From: Comamonadaceae bacterium
Lineage (GTDB): Bacteria; Pseudomonadota; Gammaproteobacteria; Burkholderiales; Burkholderiaceae_C
Direction of reading: 5' to 3'
DNA length: 14,663 nt
Assembly (NCBI GenBank): GCA_021286965.1
Contig: JAJTBK010000487.1
Span: 1 to 14,663 of the forward strand
The position numbers and the translations under genes are program-made. Shown here piece after piece: positions 8,281 to 14,663 of the stretch. The notes under the pieces were generated by a model. It saw only the letters and a list, made by a program, of their open reading frames with translations. It ran no database searches and had not been told where the DNA came from. Numbering within the stretch: position 1 is the first letter of the stretch; the number at the start of each line of letters is the position of its first letter.

Positions 8281-9999
8281 ATGAAACGCACACTACTGAA
8301 CTTGATGCTGCTGCTCGCCGCCAGCCAGGCCGGCGCCGTGGTGACCGACCAGATGATCCACGACGACGCAAGCACCCCCGACGACGTGCTGAGCTGGGGC
8401 ATCGGCACGCAGGGGCAGCGCTTCTCCGCCCTCACCGGCATCAACGAAGGCAACGTCAAGCGGCTGGCGCCCGTCTGGGCCATGTCGTTTGGCGGCGAGA
8501 AGCAGCGCGGCCAGGAAAGCCAGCCGCTGGTGCTCAACGGCAAGATGTTCGTCACCGCCTCGTACTCGCGCATCTTTGCGCTCGACTCCAAGACCGGCAA
8601 GAAGCTCTGGAAGTACGAGCACCGCCTGCCCGAGGGCATCATGCCCTGCTGCGACGTGGTCAACCGGGGCGCCGCGCTGTACGACAACCTGGTGATCTTC
8701 GGCACGCTGGACGCGCAGCTGGTGGCGCTGAACCAGGACACGGGCAAGGTGGTGTGGCGCGAGAAGATCGACGACTACCAGGCCGGCTACAGCTACACCG
8801 CCGCGCCGCTGGTGGTCGATGGCATGGTGATCACCGGCAACTCGGGCGGCGAGTTCGGCGTGGTCGGCCGCGTCGATGCGCGCGACGCCAAGACCGGCAA
8901 GCTGCTGTGGACGCGCCCCACCGTCGAAGGCCACATGGGCTACAAGGACGGCAAGGAAAACGGCATCACCGGCACGCCGGGTGCCACCTGGCCGGGCGAG
9001 ACCTGGAAGACCGGCGGCGCCTCCACCTGGCTGGGCGGCAGCTACGACCCCAAGACCGGCCTGGCCTACATCGGCACCAGCAACCCCGGCCCCTGGAACA
9101 GCCATGTGCGCAAGGGCGACAACCTGTACTCCGCCTCCACCCTGGCGCTGGACGTGAAGACCGGCAAGATCGTCTGGCACTACCAGAGCACGCCGAACGA
9201 CGGCTGGGACTTCGACGGCGTGAACGAATTCATCACCTTCGACATGGACGGCAAGCGCGTCGGCGCCAAGGCCGACCGCAACGGCTTCTTCTACGTGCTG
9301 GACGCGGCCAACGGCAAGCTGCTCAACGCCTTCCCCTTCGTGAAGAAGATCACCTGGGCCACGGACATTGACCTGAAGACCGGCCGCCCCAACTTCGTCG
9401 CCGAGAACCGCCCTGGCGACCCCACGGCCGGCGAGACCGATGGCAAGAAGGGCAAGTCGGTCTTTGCCGCCCCTGGTTTCCTCGGCGGCAAGAACCAGAT
9501 GCCCATGGCCTACAGCCCCAAGACCGGCCTGTTCTACGTGCCCACCAACGAATGGGGCATGGAGATCTGGAACGAGCCCATCACCTACAAAAAGGGCGCG
9601 GCCTACCTGGGCGCGGGCTTCACCATCAAGCCGCTGTTTGACGACCACATCGGCTCGCTGCGCGCCATCGACCCCAAGACCGGCAAGGTGGCCTGGGAGG
9701 TGAAGAACGAGGCCCCGCTGTGGGGCGGCGTGCTGGTCGCCGGCGACCTGGTGTTCTGGGGCACGCCCGAGGGCTACCTCAAGGCCGCCGACGCCAAGAG
9801 CGGCAAGGTGGTGTGGCAGTTCCAGACCGGCTCGGGCGTCGTCGCCCCGCCCATCACCTGGACGCAGGACGGCGAGCAGTACCTGAGCGTGGTCTCGGGC
9901 TGGGGCGGCGCCGTGCCGCTGTGGGGCGGCGAGGTGGCCAAGAAGGTCAACTTCCTGGAGCAGGGCGGCAGCGTCTGGACCTTCAAGGTCATGAAGTAA
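8281..9999 (+). CDS. PQQ-dependent alcohol dehydrogenase, methanol/ethanol family, lanthanide type (PedH/ExaF-like)
   Basis: This 572-residue periplasmic quinoprotein oxidises primary alcohols to aldehydes using PQQ plus a metal. It starts at an ATG with AGGAGA at 8269-8274; the signal peptide ends AGA (residue 19). The eight-bladed propeller shows repeated tryptophan-docking motifs (such as [19 protein letters not shown] and [11 protein letters not shown]). Vicinal Cys C123-C124 (MPCCD) form the ring disulfide near PQQ. Metal ligands by family alignment are E191, N268 (SNPGPWN) and the catalytic D310, followed by D312 (WDFDGVNE). The extra Asp at D312 marks lanthanide-dependent enzymes (XoxF, ExaF, PedH); Ca enzymes have Ala (MxaF) or Ser (ExaA/PedE) there. 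The spacing of these residues agrees with PedH with a small offset. Substrate range is inferred: the PedF-type cytochrome partner favours ethanol and other alcohols over methanol. Confidence 0.95.
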   Translation: MKRTLLNLMLLLAASQAGAVVTDQMIHDDASTPDDVLSWGIGTQGQRFSALTGINEGNVKRLAPVWAMSFGGEKQRGQESQPLVLNGKMFVTASYSRIFALDSKTGKKLWKYEHRLPEGIMPCCDVVNRGAALYDNLVIFGTLDAQLVALNQDTGKVVWREKIDDYQAGYSYTAAPLVVDGMVITGNSGGEFGVVGRVDARDAKTGKLLWTRPTVEGHMGYKDGKENGITGTPGATWPGETWKTGGASTWLGGSYDPKTGLAYIGTSNPGPWNSHVRKGDNLYSASTLALDVKTGKIVWHYQSTPNDGWDFDGVNEFITFDMDGKRVGAKADRNGFFYVLDAANGKLLNAFPFVKKITWATDIDLKTGRPNFVAENRPGDPTAGETDGKKGKSVFAAPGFLGGKNQMPMAYSPKTGLFYVPTNEWGMEIWNEPITYKKGAAYLGAGFTIKPLFDDHIGSLRAIDPKTGKVAWEVKNEAPLWGGVLVAGDLVFWGTPEGYLKAADAKSGKVVWQFQTGSGVVAPPITWTQDGEQYLSVVSGWGGAVPLWGGEVAKKVNFLEQGGSVWTFKVMK

Positions 10000-10019
10000 T
10001 GCGCCGCTAGCGCAACACA

Positions 10020-10043
10020 GCGCCCCGGTGCCCGCCGGGGCGC
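10020..10043 (+). terminator. GC-rich hairpin after the dehydrogenase gene
   Basis: GCGCCCCGG (10020-10028) and CCGGGGCGC (10035-10043) form a perfect 9-bp stem with a 6-nt loop, 20 nt after the TAA stop. It is followed by a C-rich stretch with only scattered T, so termination may be partial. It could allow reduced read-through into the TonB receptor gene, before which I see no clear promoter. Confidence 0.55.
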
Positions 10044-10107
10044 GCCCCTTCCCTCGTCAACCCGACACAGCGGCTGCCTGCAGCGCTGTGCAGCCCTTGT
10101 TGTGCCC

Positions 10108-12396
10108 ATGAAAACCGACCCACTGCAACCACGCCGCCTGTGGCTGGCCCTGGCTGCCGCCTTTCCCTCCCTCGCGGCGGCCCAAGCCGTCGATATCGAC
10201 AAGGTTCACCGCCTGCCGCAAGTCGAGGTCGTGCACCAGGCGCCACTGCCCGGCCTGGATGTATCCGTCGAGGAATACCCCGGCAATGCGCAAATGCGCA
10301 GCGACGCGCAGATCGAACGCTCCGGCGCCACCAATCTGGCCGATTTTCTCAACCGCAGCATGCCCAGCGTCGTCAATGCCGACATCCAGGGCAGCCCCTA
10401 CCAGATCGACCTGAGCTACCGTGGCCACCGCCTGTCGCCCCTGCTCGGCTCTCCCCAGGGCCTGTCGGTGTACATGGATGGGGTGCGCATCAACCAGCCT
10501 CTGGGCGACGTGATGGACTGGGATCTGGTGCCCGAGATGGCATTGGCCGACGTGGCCATCATCCCCGGCTCCAACCCTTTGTACGGCCTCAACACCCTGG
10601 GCGGAGCCCTGGTGCTGGGCACCAAGTCGGGGCTCACGCACCCGGGCACGGAGCTTGATGTCTCGTTTGGCAGCCATGCACGCAAGCGCGTCGAGTTCGG
10701 CCATGGCGCGCAGTGGGGCGATGGCTGGCACGGCTATGTCGCCGGCAGCTGGTTCGACGAGAACGGCTGGCGCGAGCGCTCGCCGGGCCACCTGGGCAAT
10801 CTGTTCCTCAAGCTCGGGCGCAACCGGGGCGACACCTCGTGGGCGCTGAGCTACACCTACGGCCGCAGCAAGCTGACCGGCAACGGCCTGCTCAACCAGA
10901 GCCTGTACGACATGCAGCGCAACGCCGGCTACACCTTCTACGACCAGACGCGCAACCAGGGCCAGCTGCTCAACTTCCAGCTGACGCACGCCATCACCCC
11001 GAACGACCAGCTGTCGCTGGTCGCCTGGCACCGCTTTGCACGCCGTAACGGCAGCAACGGCGACGTGAGCGAAGACTGGGCCGAGTGGATCGAGGATTGC
11101 GAAAAAACCACCGCCCCCAGCTGCACCAACCCTGCCGCCCCCGGCTACATGCACCACAACGCCGTACTCAACCAGAACCAGGCACGGTATGCAGAAACCG
11201 GCGCGACGCTGCAGTGGACGCGCCAGGCCGGCGCGCACCAGTGGGCCCTGGGCGTGGAGCTGGCGCGCAGCACCGCCGACTACGACCAGTACCAGCAGGA
11301 AGCGGTGTTTGACGCCGACCGCGTCACCCAGCCGCTCCCCGGCACGGACCTGGAGCATGAGGTGTCGCTGCGCGGGCGCGGCACGCGCGTGGGCCTGTTC
11401 GCCGCCGACACCATCGCCCTGACCGAGCACACGCAGCTGAGCCTGTCGGCACGCTGGAACCACAGCCGCGTGCGCAACGACCTCGGCCACCCCGCGCCCT
11501 ACGAGCGCGAGAGCTTCAGCTACAGCAAGCTCAACCCGGCCATCGGCATCACGCACGCCTTCACGCCGGCGGCCACCGGCTTTGCCAGCCTGTCGCAGGG
11601 CACGCGGATGCCGACGGCGCTCGAGCTCGGCTGCGCCGACCCGGCCCGGCCCTGCACCCTGCCCACCGGCCTGCAGGCCGACCCCTACCTCAAGCAGGTG
11701 GTCACGCGCACCCTGGAGCTGGGCGCGCGGCTGCGCCCGGCCGAGGGCGTGCAGCTCACGGGGGCGCTGTTTCGTTCGGTGAACGACGACGACATCGCCT
11801 TCATGCGCGCGGGCATCACCCAGGCGGGCTTTTTCAACAACATCGGCAAGACCCGGCGCCAGGGCCTGGAGCTGAGCGGCCGCGTGCAGCGCGGCACCTG
11901 GGACGTGCGCGCCAGCTACACCTACCTGGACGCCACCTACCAAAGCAGCGGCGTGCTCTTCGGCCCCCTGAGCACGACCAAGAACCCGAACGCATTCCAG
12001 CCCGGCACGCGCATGGCCGCGCTGCCGCGCCATGTGTTCAAGCTCTCGGCCGACTGGCGCGCCACGCCCACCGTCGTCCTGGGCGGCGACTGGCTGGCCG
12101 TGGACTCCATGGTGGCCGCCGGCAACGAGAGCGGCACGCGCCCCAAGCTCCATGACGTGGCGGGCTACGGCCTGTTCAACGCCCGCGTCAGCTGGCAGGT
12201 CAGCGCCGGCTGGAAAGCCTATCTGCGCATCAACAACCTGCTGGACAAGCGCTACGTCACCTACGCCACGGGCAACGAGGACGCCTTTCCCGGCGGCGTG
12301 GTGCTCAAGCCCGGCGACGACATGGGCTCGGCGCGCTTCGTCGCGCCGGGCATGGGGCGCAGCGTCACGGTGGGTATGCGCTACGAATGGCGTTGA
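10108..12396 (+). CDS. TonB-dependent outer-membrane receptor associated with the PQQ dehydrogenase
   Basis: This 762-residue protein has a signal peptide (cleavage near residue 27, AAAQA), a TonB-box-like LPQVEVV, and a plug domain with LADFLNRSMPSVV, YRGHRLSPLLGSPQGLSVYMDGVRINQP and IIPGSNPLYGLNTLGGALVLGTKSG. A long beta-barrel follows, ending in the receptor signature YLRINNLLDKRYVTY and terminal strand VTVGMRYEWR. The ATG at 10108 lacks an evident ribosome site. TonB receptors beside lanthanide-dependent dehydrogenases (LutH, LanA) serve lanthanide or lanthanophore uptake in other bacteria. That role here is inference; siderophore, PQQ or another ligand is possible. Extracellular loops hold Cys pairs (EDCEKTTAPSC, GCADPARPC). 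Confidence 0.9.
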   Translation: MKTDPLQPRRLWLALAAAFPSLAAAQAVDIDKVHRLPQVEVVHQAPLPGLDVSVEEYPGNAQMRSDAQIERSGATNLADFLNRSMPSVVNADIQGSPYQIDLSYRGHRLSPLLGSPQGLSVYMDGVRINQPLGDVMDWDLVPEMALADVAIIPGSNPLYGLNTLGGALVLGTKSGLTHPGTELDVSFGSHARKRVEFGHGAQWGDGWHGYVAGSWFDENGWRERSPGHLGNLFLKLGRNRGDTSWALSYTYGRSKLTGNGLLNQSLYDMQRNAGYTFYDQTRNQGQLLNFQLTHAITPNDQLSLVAWHRFARRNGSNGDVSEDWAEWIEDCEKTTAPSCTNPAAPGYMHHNAVLNQNQARYAETGATLQWTRQAGAHQWALGVELARSTADYDQYQQEAVFDADRVTQPLPGTDLEHEVSLRGRGTRVGLFAADTIALTEHTQLSLSARWNHSRVRNDLGHPAPYERESFSYSKLNPAIGITHAFTPAATGFASLSQGTRMPTALELGCADPARPCTLPTGLQADPYLKQVVTRTLELGARLRPAEGVQLTGALFRSVNDDDIAFMRAGITQAGFFNNIGKTRRQGLELSGRVQRGTWDVRASYTYLDATYQSSGVLFGPLSTTKNPNAFQPGTRMAALPRHVFKLSADWRATPTVVLGGDWLAVDSMVAAGNESGTRPKLHDVAGYGLFNARVSWQVSAGWKAYLRINNLLDKRYVTYATGNEDAFPGGVVLKPGDDMGSARFVAPGMGRSVTVGMRYEWR

Positions 12397-12410
12397 GTCC
12401 TGGCCTGCGC

Positions 12411-12446
12411 AATCGCTATGCTTTTGATAGCTTCTCACGCTTGCGG
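12411..12446. repeat. Interspersed repeat copy 2, inverted relative to copy 1
   Basis: TTTTGATAGCT followed by TCTCACGCTTGC (12422-12444) is the reverse complement of the core at 6245-6267 with two mismatches. A local hairpin GCTAT-N7-ATAGC spans 12415-12431. The copy lies between the TonB receptor stop and the shared terminator. Confidence 0.6.
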
Positions 12447-12493
12447 GGCCAGGGTTTCACCCCGATTGGGCTTCCAATGGCTGCCGCCATGCA

Positions 12494-12529
12494 AAAACCC
12501 CGGAGGGCCTGGCGGCCTGCCGGGGTTTT
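12494..12529. terminator. Bidirectional rho-independent terminator between convergent genes
   Basis: AAAACCCCGG (12494-12503) and CCGGGGTTTT (12520-12529) form a perfect inverted repeat with flanking A and T tracts and a GC-rich centre. The T-tract serves the plus-strand TonB receptor and the complementary A-tract serves the minus-strand binding-protein gene ending at 12545. This is the only clear intrinsic terminator in the window. Confidence 0.85.
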
Positions 12530-12544
12530 GGGATGGTGCGGCGT

Positions 12545-13429
12545 TCAGGGCGCGGTCAGCGTCAGGCCATGCTGCTGGAAGATCGCCAGCAGCTCGCCGC
12601 TGCTGCGCAGCGATTGCAGGGCCTGCTGCAGGGCCTGGCCCAGGTCCTCGTTTTGGGCCTTGATGGCCATGCCCAGCAGCCAGCCCTGGGCCGGCACCCC
12701 GGTCAGCGGAAAGTCGCCCATCTCCAGCTGCCCGGGCTGGGCCTGCGCCTGGAAGAGCGCCGACTCCGCCTGCGCGCGCGTCACGTAGGCGGCAGCGGCC
12801 TCGCCGCGCAGCACCGCCTGCACGGCCTGCACGCCGTCGTCGTACAGATGCACCTGTGCGCTCAGCAGGCGGTTGTCGTGCCCGATCAGGGCGCTGGCGG
12901 CGCCGGTGCCGCGCTCGGCGGCCAGGGGCACACCCTGGAGGTCGGCCACCCCCGCCACCTGCGGCAGGCGCCGCTTGTCGCGCACCAGCACCACCTGCTC
13001 GCGCATGTACGGGGCGAAGATCAGCGCCTGCTTGTTCTGCTGCATGAAGTACTTGTCCACGGGCACATGCAGCATCACGTCGGCCGGGCCGTAGCCCAGG
13101 TAGTGGCCCTTCCAGACCATGTTGCGCAGGTCGTCGCCCATGTTCTCGTCGCCGTCAAAGGGCAGCAGGGACAGCTGCAACCCCATGGCGCGCGCCAGGG
13201 CCTGCGCCAGCGACACGTCCAGCCCCTGCAGGCCCTGCGGCGACTGCGCCGAAAACGGCGGCAAGGCGTTGTACAGCGCCACCTTGAGCGCGCCGCTGGC
13301 GCGGATGCGCGCCAGGGCGCTGGGCTCGTCCTGCGCCTGGGCCGCGCCCACGCCGGCGAGCAGCGGCAGCAGCCCCCGCAGCAGCTGGCGGCGGCCCGGC
13401 GATGCGGGTGTGTGGAGTACGCCGTTCAT
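12545..13429 (-). CDS. MoxJ/XoxJ-like quinoprotein dehydrogenase-associated periplasmic binding protein
   Basis: This 294-residue exported protein has the N-terminus SPGRRQLLRGLLPLLAG, a possible twin-arginine signal ending near residue 32 (AQA). The type II periplasmic binding fold is indicated by ALKVALYNALPPFS, GLDVSLAQALARAMG, GPADVMLHVPVDKYFM, FAPYMREQVVLV and GDFPLTG. This matches the MoxJ/XoxJ group of binding proteins that accompany PQQ dehydrogenases. In methylotrophs XoxJ is proposed to help assemble or activate the dehydrogenase rather than to serve a transporter (family knowledge). The ATG overlaps the stop of the cytochrome c-550 gene by 4 nt, so the two are translationally coupled, an arrangement like xoxG-xoxJ. 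Confidence 0.88.
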   Translation of the reverse strand: MNGVLHTPASPGRRQLLRGLLPLLAGVGAAQAQDEPSALARIRASGALKVALYNALPPFSAQSPQGLQGLDVSLAQALARAMGLQLSLLPFDGDENMGDDLRNMVWKGHYLGYGPADVMLHVPVDKYFMQQNKQALIFAPYMREQVVLVRDKRRLPQVAGVADLQGVPLAAERGTGAASALIGHDNRLLSAQVHLYDDGVQAVQAVLRGEAAAAYVTRAQAESALFQAQAQPGQLEMGDFPLTGVPAQGWLLGMAIKAQNEDLGQALQQALQSLRSSGELLAIFQQHGLTLTAP

Positions 13430-13917
13430 GGTTCGCGCCGCGATTCGAGGTAGGTCTTGATGGCCCACAGGGCCTCTTGGGACAACATGCCCTCGAACGG
13501 CGGCATATACACCCGGCCATCGCGCGTGCGGCCCCGGCGCACGGTGCCGATGAAGTAGTCGTTGACCTCCTTGAAACAGGCGTTCTTCTTCAGCGCGTCC
13601 GCCAGGCTGGTGCACTCCTCGTCGAGCTTGCGCAGATCCGGGGCAATGCCGCCAGAGATCGCCTCCAGCCCGTGGCAGCGGGCACAGTTCTGGTTGTAGC
13701 CGGAGGCGCCGATGCGCACCGCCTCGGCCTGCGCCGCGCCCTGGCTGTAGGGGTTGTCCTCCAGCCATTTCTGCCCCACGGGCGGCAGGGTGCGCGTATC
13801 CACCGGCTGCGGGGTCACGTCGCCATGCGCCCAGGCAGCGCCCAGGCCGGCCACCAGCCCCAAAGCGAGGGCCGTGCGTGCCCCCTGGCGGGCCCAGGTC
13901 TGAAACACAGAAAGCAT
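13426..13917 (-). CDS. pedF: Cytochrome c-550, PedF type, electron acceptor of the PQQ dehydrogenase
   Basis: This 163-residue periplasmic c-type cytochrome has a signal peptide ending AWA at residue 30. The mature start HGDVTPQPVDTRTLP, the haem site C78-A-R-C81-H82 within GYNQNCARCHGLEAISGG, the LDEEC and ACFKE cysteines (C102, C114) and the axial Met M138 in VYMPPFEG match the PedF cytochrome c-550 family, which takes electrons from quinoprotein ethanol dehydrogenase. The ATG at 13917 has a strong AAGGAGA just upstream and sits below a sigma-54-like promoter. A longer reading frame exists upstream but would run through the promoter region. The downstream binding-protein gene overlaps by 4 nt. 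Confidence 0.93.
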   Translation of the reverse strand: MLSVFQTWARQGARTALALGLVAGLGAAWAHGDVTPQPVDTRTLPPVGQKWLEDNPYSQGAAQAEAVRIGASGYNQNCARCHGLEAISGGIAPDLRKLDEECTSLADALKKNACFKEVNDYFIGTVRRGRTRDGRVYMPPFEGMLSQEALWAIKTYLESRREP

Positions 13918-13954
13918 TGAATGTCTCCTTGATTGCATAGTGATACCCCACGAC

Positions 13955-13970
13955 AGCAAGAAGCAGGCCA
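13955..13970 (-). promoter_or_regulatory. Candidate sigma-54 (-24/-12) promoter of the cytochrome c-550 operon
   Basis: On the minus strand TGGCCT-GCTTC-TTGCT matches TGGCAC-N5-TTGCW apart from two positions in the -24 box, with GG-N10-GC spacing. The predicted transcription start is near 13944, 27 nt before the ATG at 13917. It diverges from the promoter at 14083, so one intergenic region may serve both. Confidence 0.62.
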
Positions 13971-14008
13971 CTTCTTGCCGGCAGGCATCCCTCCCACTGC
14001 ACGCAGGC

Positions 14009-14026
14009 CACCGTGGCCGCACGGTG
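14009..14026. promoter_or_regulatory. Perfect-arm palindrome in the pedF-pqqD intergenic region
   Basis: CACCGTGGCCGCACGGTG has perfect 6-bp arms (CACCGT/ACGGTG) around a 6-nt centre. An overlapping dyad GGCCAC-C-GTGGCC sits at 14006-14018. It lies between the two divergent sigma-54-like promoters, about 73 and 91 nt from their predicted starts. The sequence differs from the GTTGC-type repeat, so it may bind another regulator. Its function is unproven. Confidence 0.35.
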
Positions 14027-14034
14027 TGACAGGT

Positions 14035-14053
14035 GTTGCTCCGCTTTGGAGCA
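14035..14053. promoter_or_regulatory. Candidate shared activator site between the pedF and pqqD promoters
   Basis: GTTGCTCC-GCTTT-GGAGCA combines the full half-site GTTGCTCC, as at 3869, with an inverted GGAGCA. The arms TGCTCC/GGAGCA are perfect, but the spacing is 3 nt longer than in the GTTGC-N8-GCAAC sites. The centre is about 100 nt upstream of the predicted cytochrome c-550 start and about 65 nt upstream of the predicted pqqD start. A fragment CCACAGGGCAAC at 14111-14122 also resembles the right half of the 3869 site. Confidence 0.45.
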
Positions 14054-14082
14054 GTGACCCGCAGCACGGCACGTGCGGGGCT

Positions 14083-14098
14083 TGGCATTTTTTTTGCT
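14083..14098 (+). promoter_or_regulatory. Sigma-54 (-24/-12) promoter of pqqD
   Basis: TGGCAT-TTTTT-TTGCT differs from TGGCAC-N5-TTGCW at one position and keeps GG-N10-GC. The T-run between the boxes is common in strong RpoN promoters. The predicted start is near 14109, about 50 nt before the ATG at 14160. This also argues against a GTG at 14073, which would lie upstream of the promoter. Confidence 0.75.
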
Positions 14099-14159
14099 GC
14101 ATTGCAACGGCCACAGGGCAACCATTGATCCCTGCGAAGCACCCTCGAAAAGACCTGCC

Positions 14160-14450
14160 ATGCACTTTGACGCCGCCTCCAGCGCACTGGAACCGCCCCC
14201 CACACTGCCCCGCCTTGCGCGCCACCTGCGCTTGCAATATGAAAGTGCACAGACGCGCTGGGTGCTGCGCGCGCCCGACGGCACGGTGCAGCTCAACGAC
14301 AGCGCCGCCGAGATCCTGCGCCGCTGCGACGGGCGCCACACTGTGGCCGACATCGTCGGCGAACTCGAAGCGCTGTTCGACACCCAGGGCATCGCCCCGC
14401 AGGTGCAGGCGCTGCTTGCCGAGGGGCTGCGCCGTGGCTGGCTCGACTGA
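14160..14450 (+). CDS. pqqD: PqqD, PQQ biosynthesis peptide chaperone
   Basis: This 96-residue protein has the PqqD layout: PRLARHLRLQYESAQTRWVLRAPDG, then LNDSAAEILRRCDG, then TVADIVGELEALF and a final LRRGWLD. PqqD binds the precursor peptide PqqA and presents it to the radical-SAM enzyme PqqE (family knowledge). No pqqA, B, C or E is visible in the window, so this may be an additional copy devoted to this locus or part of a scattered pathway. The small fold is shared with PqqD-like domains of other peptide-modifying systems, but the association with a PQQ enzyme supports true PqqD. The ribosome site is weak. The following cytochrome gene overlaps its end by 17 nt. Confidence 0.85.
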   Translation: MHFDAASSALEPPPTLPRLARHLRLQYESAQTRWVLRAPDGTVQLNDSAAEILRRCDGRHTVADIVGELEALFDTQGIAPQVQALLAEGLRRGWLD

Positions 14451-14663
14451 CGGCTGGCGCTGGTTCGCCGCCTGCGCCCTGCTGTGGCTGCAGCAGCCCG
14501 GTGCGGCCCAGCCCACGCCCCCCATGAACGCGCTGGACACCGCCCTGCTCGCCGCCGCCTGCGTCACCTGCCACGGCCCCGGCGGCCGCCCGCCCGCCGG
14601 CAGCACCGGCAGCATCCCCAGCCTGCGCGGCCTGGGCCGCGCCGCCCTGCTCGAACGGATGCA
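14434..14663 (+). CDS. c-type cytochrome, N-terminal part (3' truncated by window end)
   Basis: An open frame from a GTG at 14434 runs off the window. It encodes a signal peptide (WRWFAACALLWLQQPGAAQ) followed by AAACVTCHGPGG, with haem site C43-V-T-C46-H47. GAGGGG at 14421-14426 is a plausible ribosome site, and the 17-nt overlap with pqqD suggests coupling. An ATG at 14524 would omit the signal peptide and is unlikely. The visible part, ACVTCHGPGG...IPSLRGL, resembles small class I cytochromes such as the flavocytochrome c (sulfide dehydrogenase) haem subunit, so a flavoprotein partner may follow outside the window. That is a weak inference from about 76 residues. Confidence 0.8.
   Translation, partial: MAGSTDGWRWFAACALLWLQQPGAAQPTPPMNALDTALLAAACVTCHGPGGRPPAGSTGSIPSLRGLGRAALLERM

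Noticed and set aside
8293..9648. A 451-residue minus-strand open frame
   Set aside because: It is antisense to the PQQ dehydrogenase, with no recognisable motif.
10057..12438. A 793-residue minus-strand open frame
   Set aside because: It is the antisense shadow of the TonB receptor gene, whose plus-strand frame has clear signal, plug and barrel motifs.
12533..13453. A plus-strand open frame of 306 residues
   Set aside because: It is antisense to the XoxJ-like gene; it begins inside the terminator region and its composition is typical of a shadow frame.
13918..14159. A hidden pqqA upstream of pqqD
   Set aside because: I saw no short frame with the E-x3-Y core expected for PqqA.
13426..14250. 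Longer 274-residue version of the cytochrome c-550 gene
   Set aside because: The extension crosses the promoter region and pqqD start; the ATG at 13917 has a strong ribosome site and gives a normal signal peptide.

Overview
The window is GC-rich, tightly packed proteobacterial DNA. It most likely comes from a member of the Burkholderiales close to the Comamonadaceae. That placement rests on the GC-rich codon use, the gene families present, and two kinds of intergenic repeat that I associate with Comamonadaceae genomes; no phylogenetic marker gene is present. Almost the whole window is one accessory locus for periplasmic, PQQ-dependent alcohol oxidation.

Layout. At the left edge is the C-terminal tail of a TonB-dependent receptor (1-63), followed by two small FMN-binding split-barrel (PNPOx-like) genes (66-1024). 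Next come a sigma-54-dependent AcoR-type activator (1217-3229) and a cytochrome b561 (3264-3809). A run of genes typical of the 'PQQ-dependent catabolism' or quinoprotein relay module follows: a seven-bladed YVTN beta-propeller (3949-4950), a periplasmic ABC-type substrate-binding protein (5031-6218), a fused SoxYZ-like carrier (6284-7075) and a metallo-beta-lactamase-fold protein (7072-8055). The central enzyme is a quinoprotein alcohol dehydrogenase (8281-9999) whose metal site carries Asp-Phe-Asp, the lanthanide-type signature of PedH/ExaF/XoxF. A complete TonB-dependent receptor follows (10108-12396). After a bidirectional terminator, two minus-strand genes encode a cytochrome c-550 of the PedF type (13426-13917) and a MoxJ/XoxJ-like periplasmic binding protein (12545-13429). 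Divergent from them are pqqD (14160-14450) and the start of another c-type cytochrome (14434 to the window end).

How it fits together (inference). Alcohol is oxidised by the PQQ enzyme in the periplasm and electrons pass to cytochrome c-550. PqqD supports cofactor synthesis and the TonB receptor may import the lanthanide or another scarce ligand. The propeller, binding proteins, SoxYZ-like carrier and MBL protein form the poorly understood accessory set that travels with such dehydrogenases. No ABC ATPase or permease gene accompanies the two binding proteins.

Regulation is the most distinctive part. Well-spaced -24/-12 elements (GG-N10-GC) lie upstream of the dehydrogenase, pqqD, the cytochrome c-550 and the activator gene. 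A shared inverted repeat, GTTGC-N8-GCAAC or variants, lies upstream of the dehydrogenase and the propeller, with a related element between pqqD and the cytochrome c-550. This suggests that the local AcoR-type activator controls the dispersed transcription units as one sigma-54 regulon, unlike the two-component systems known for ped/exa loci in pseudomonads.
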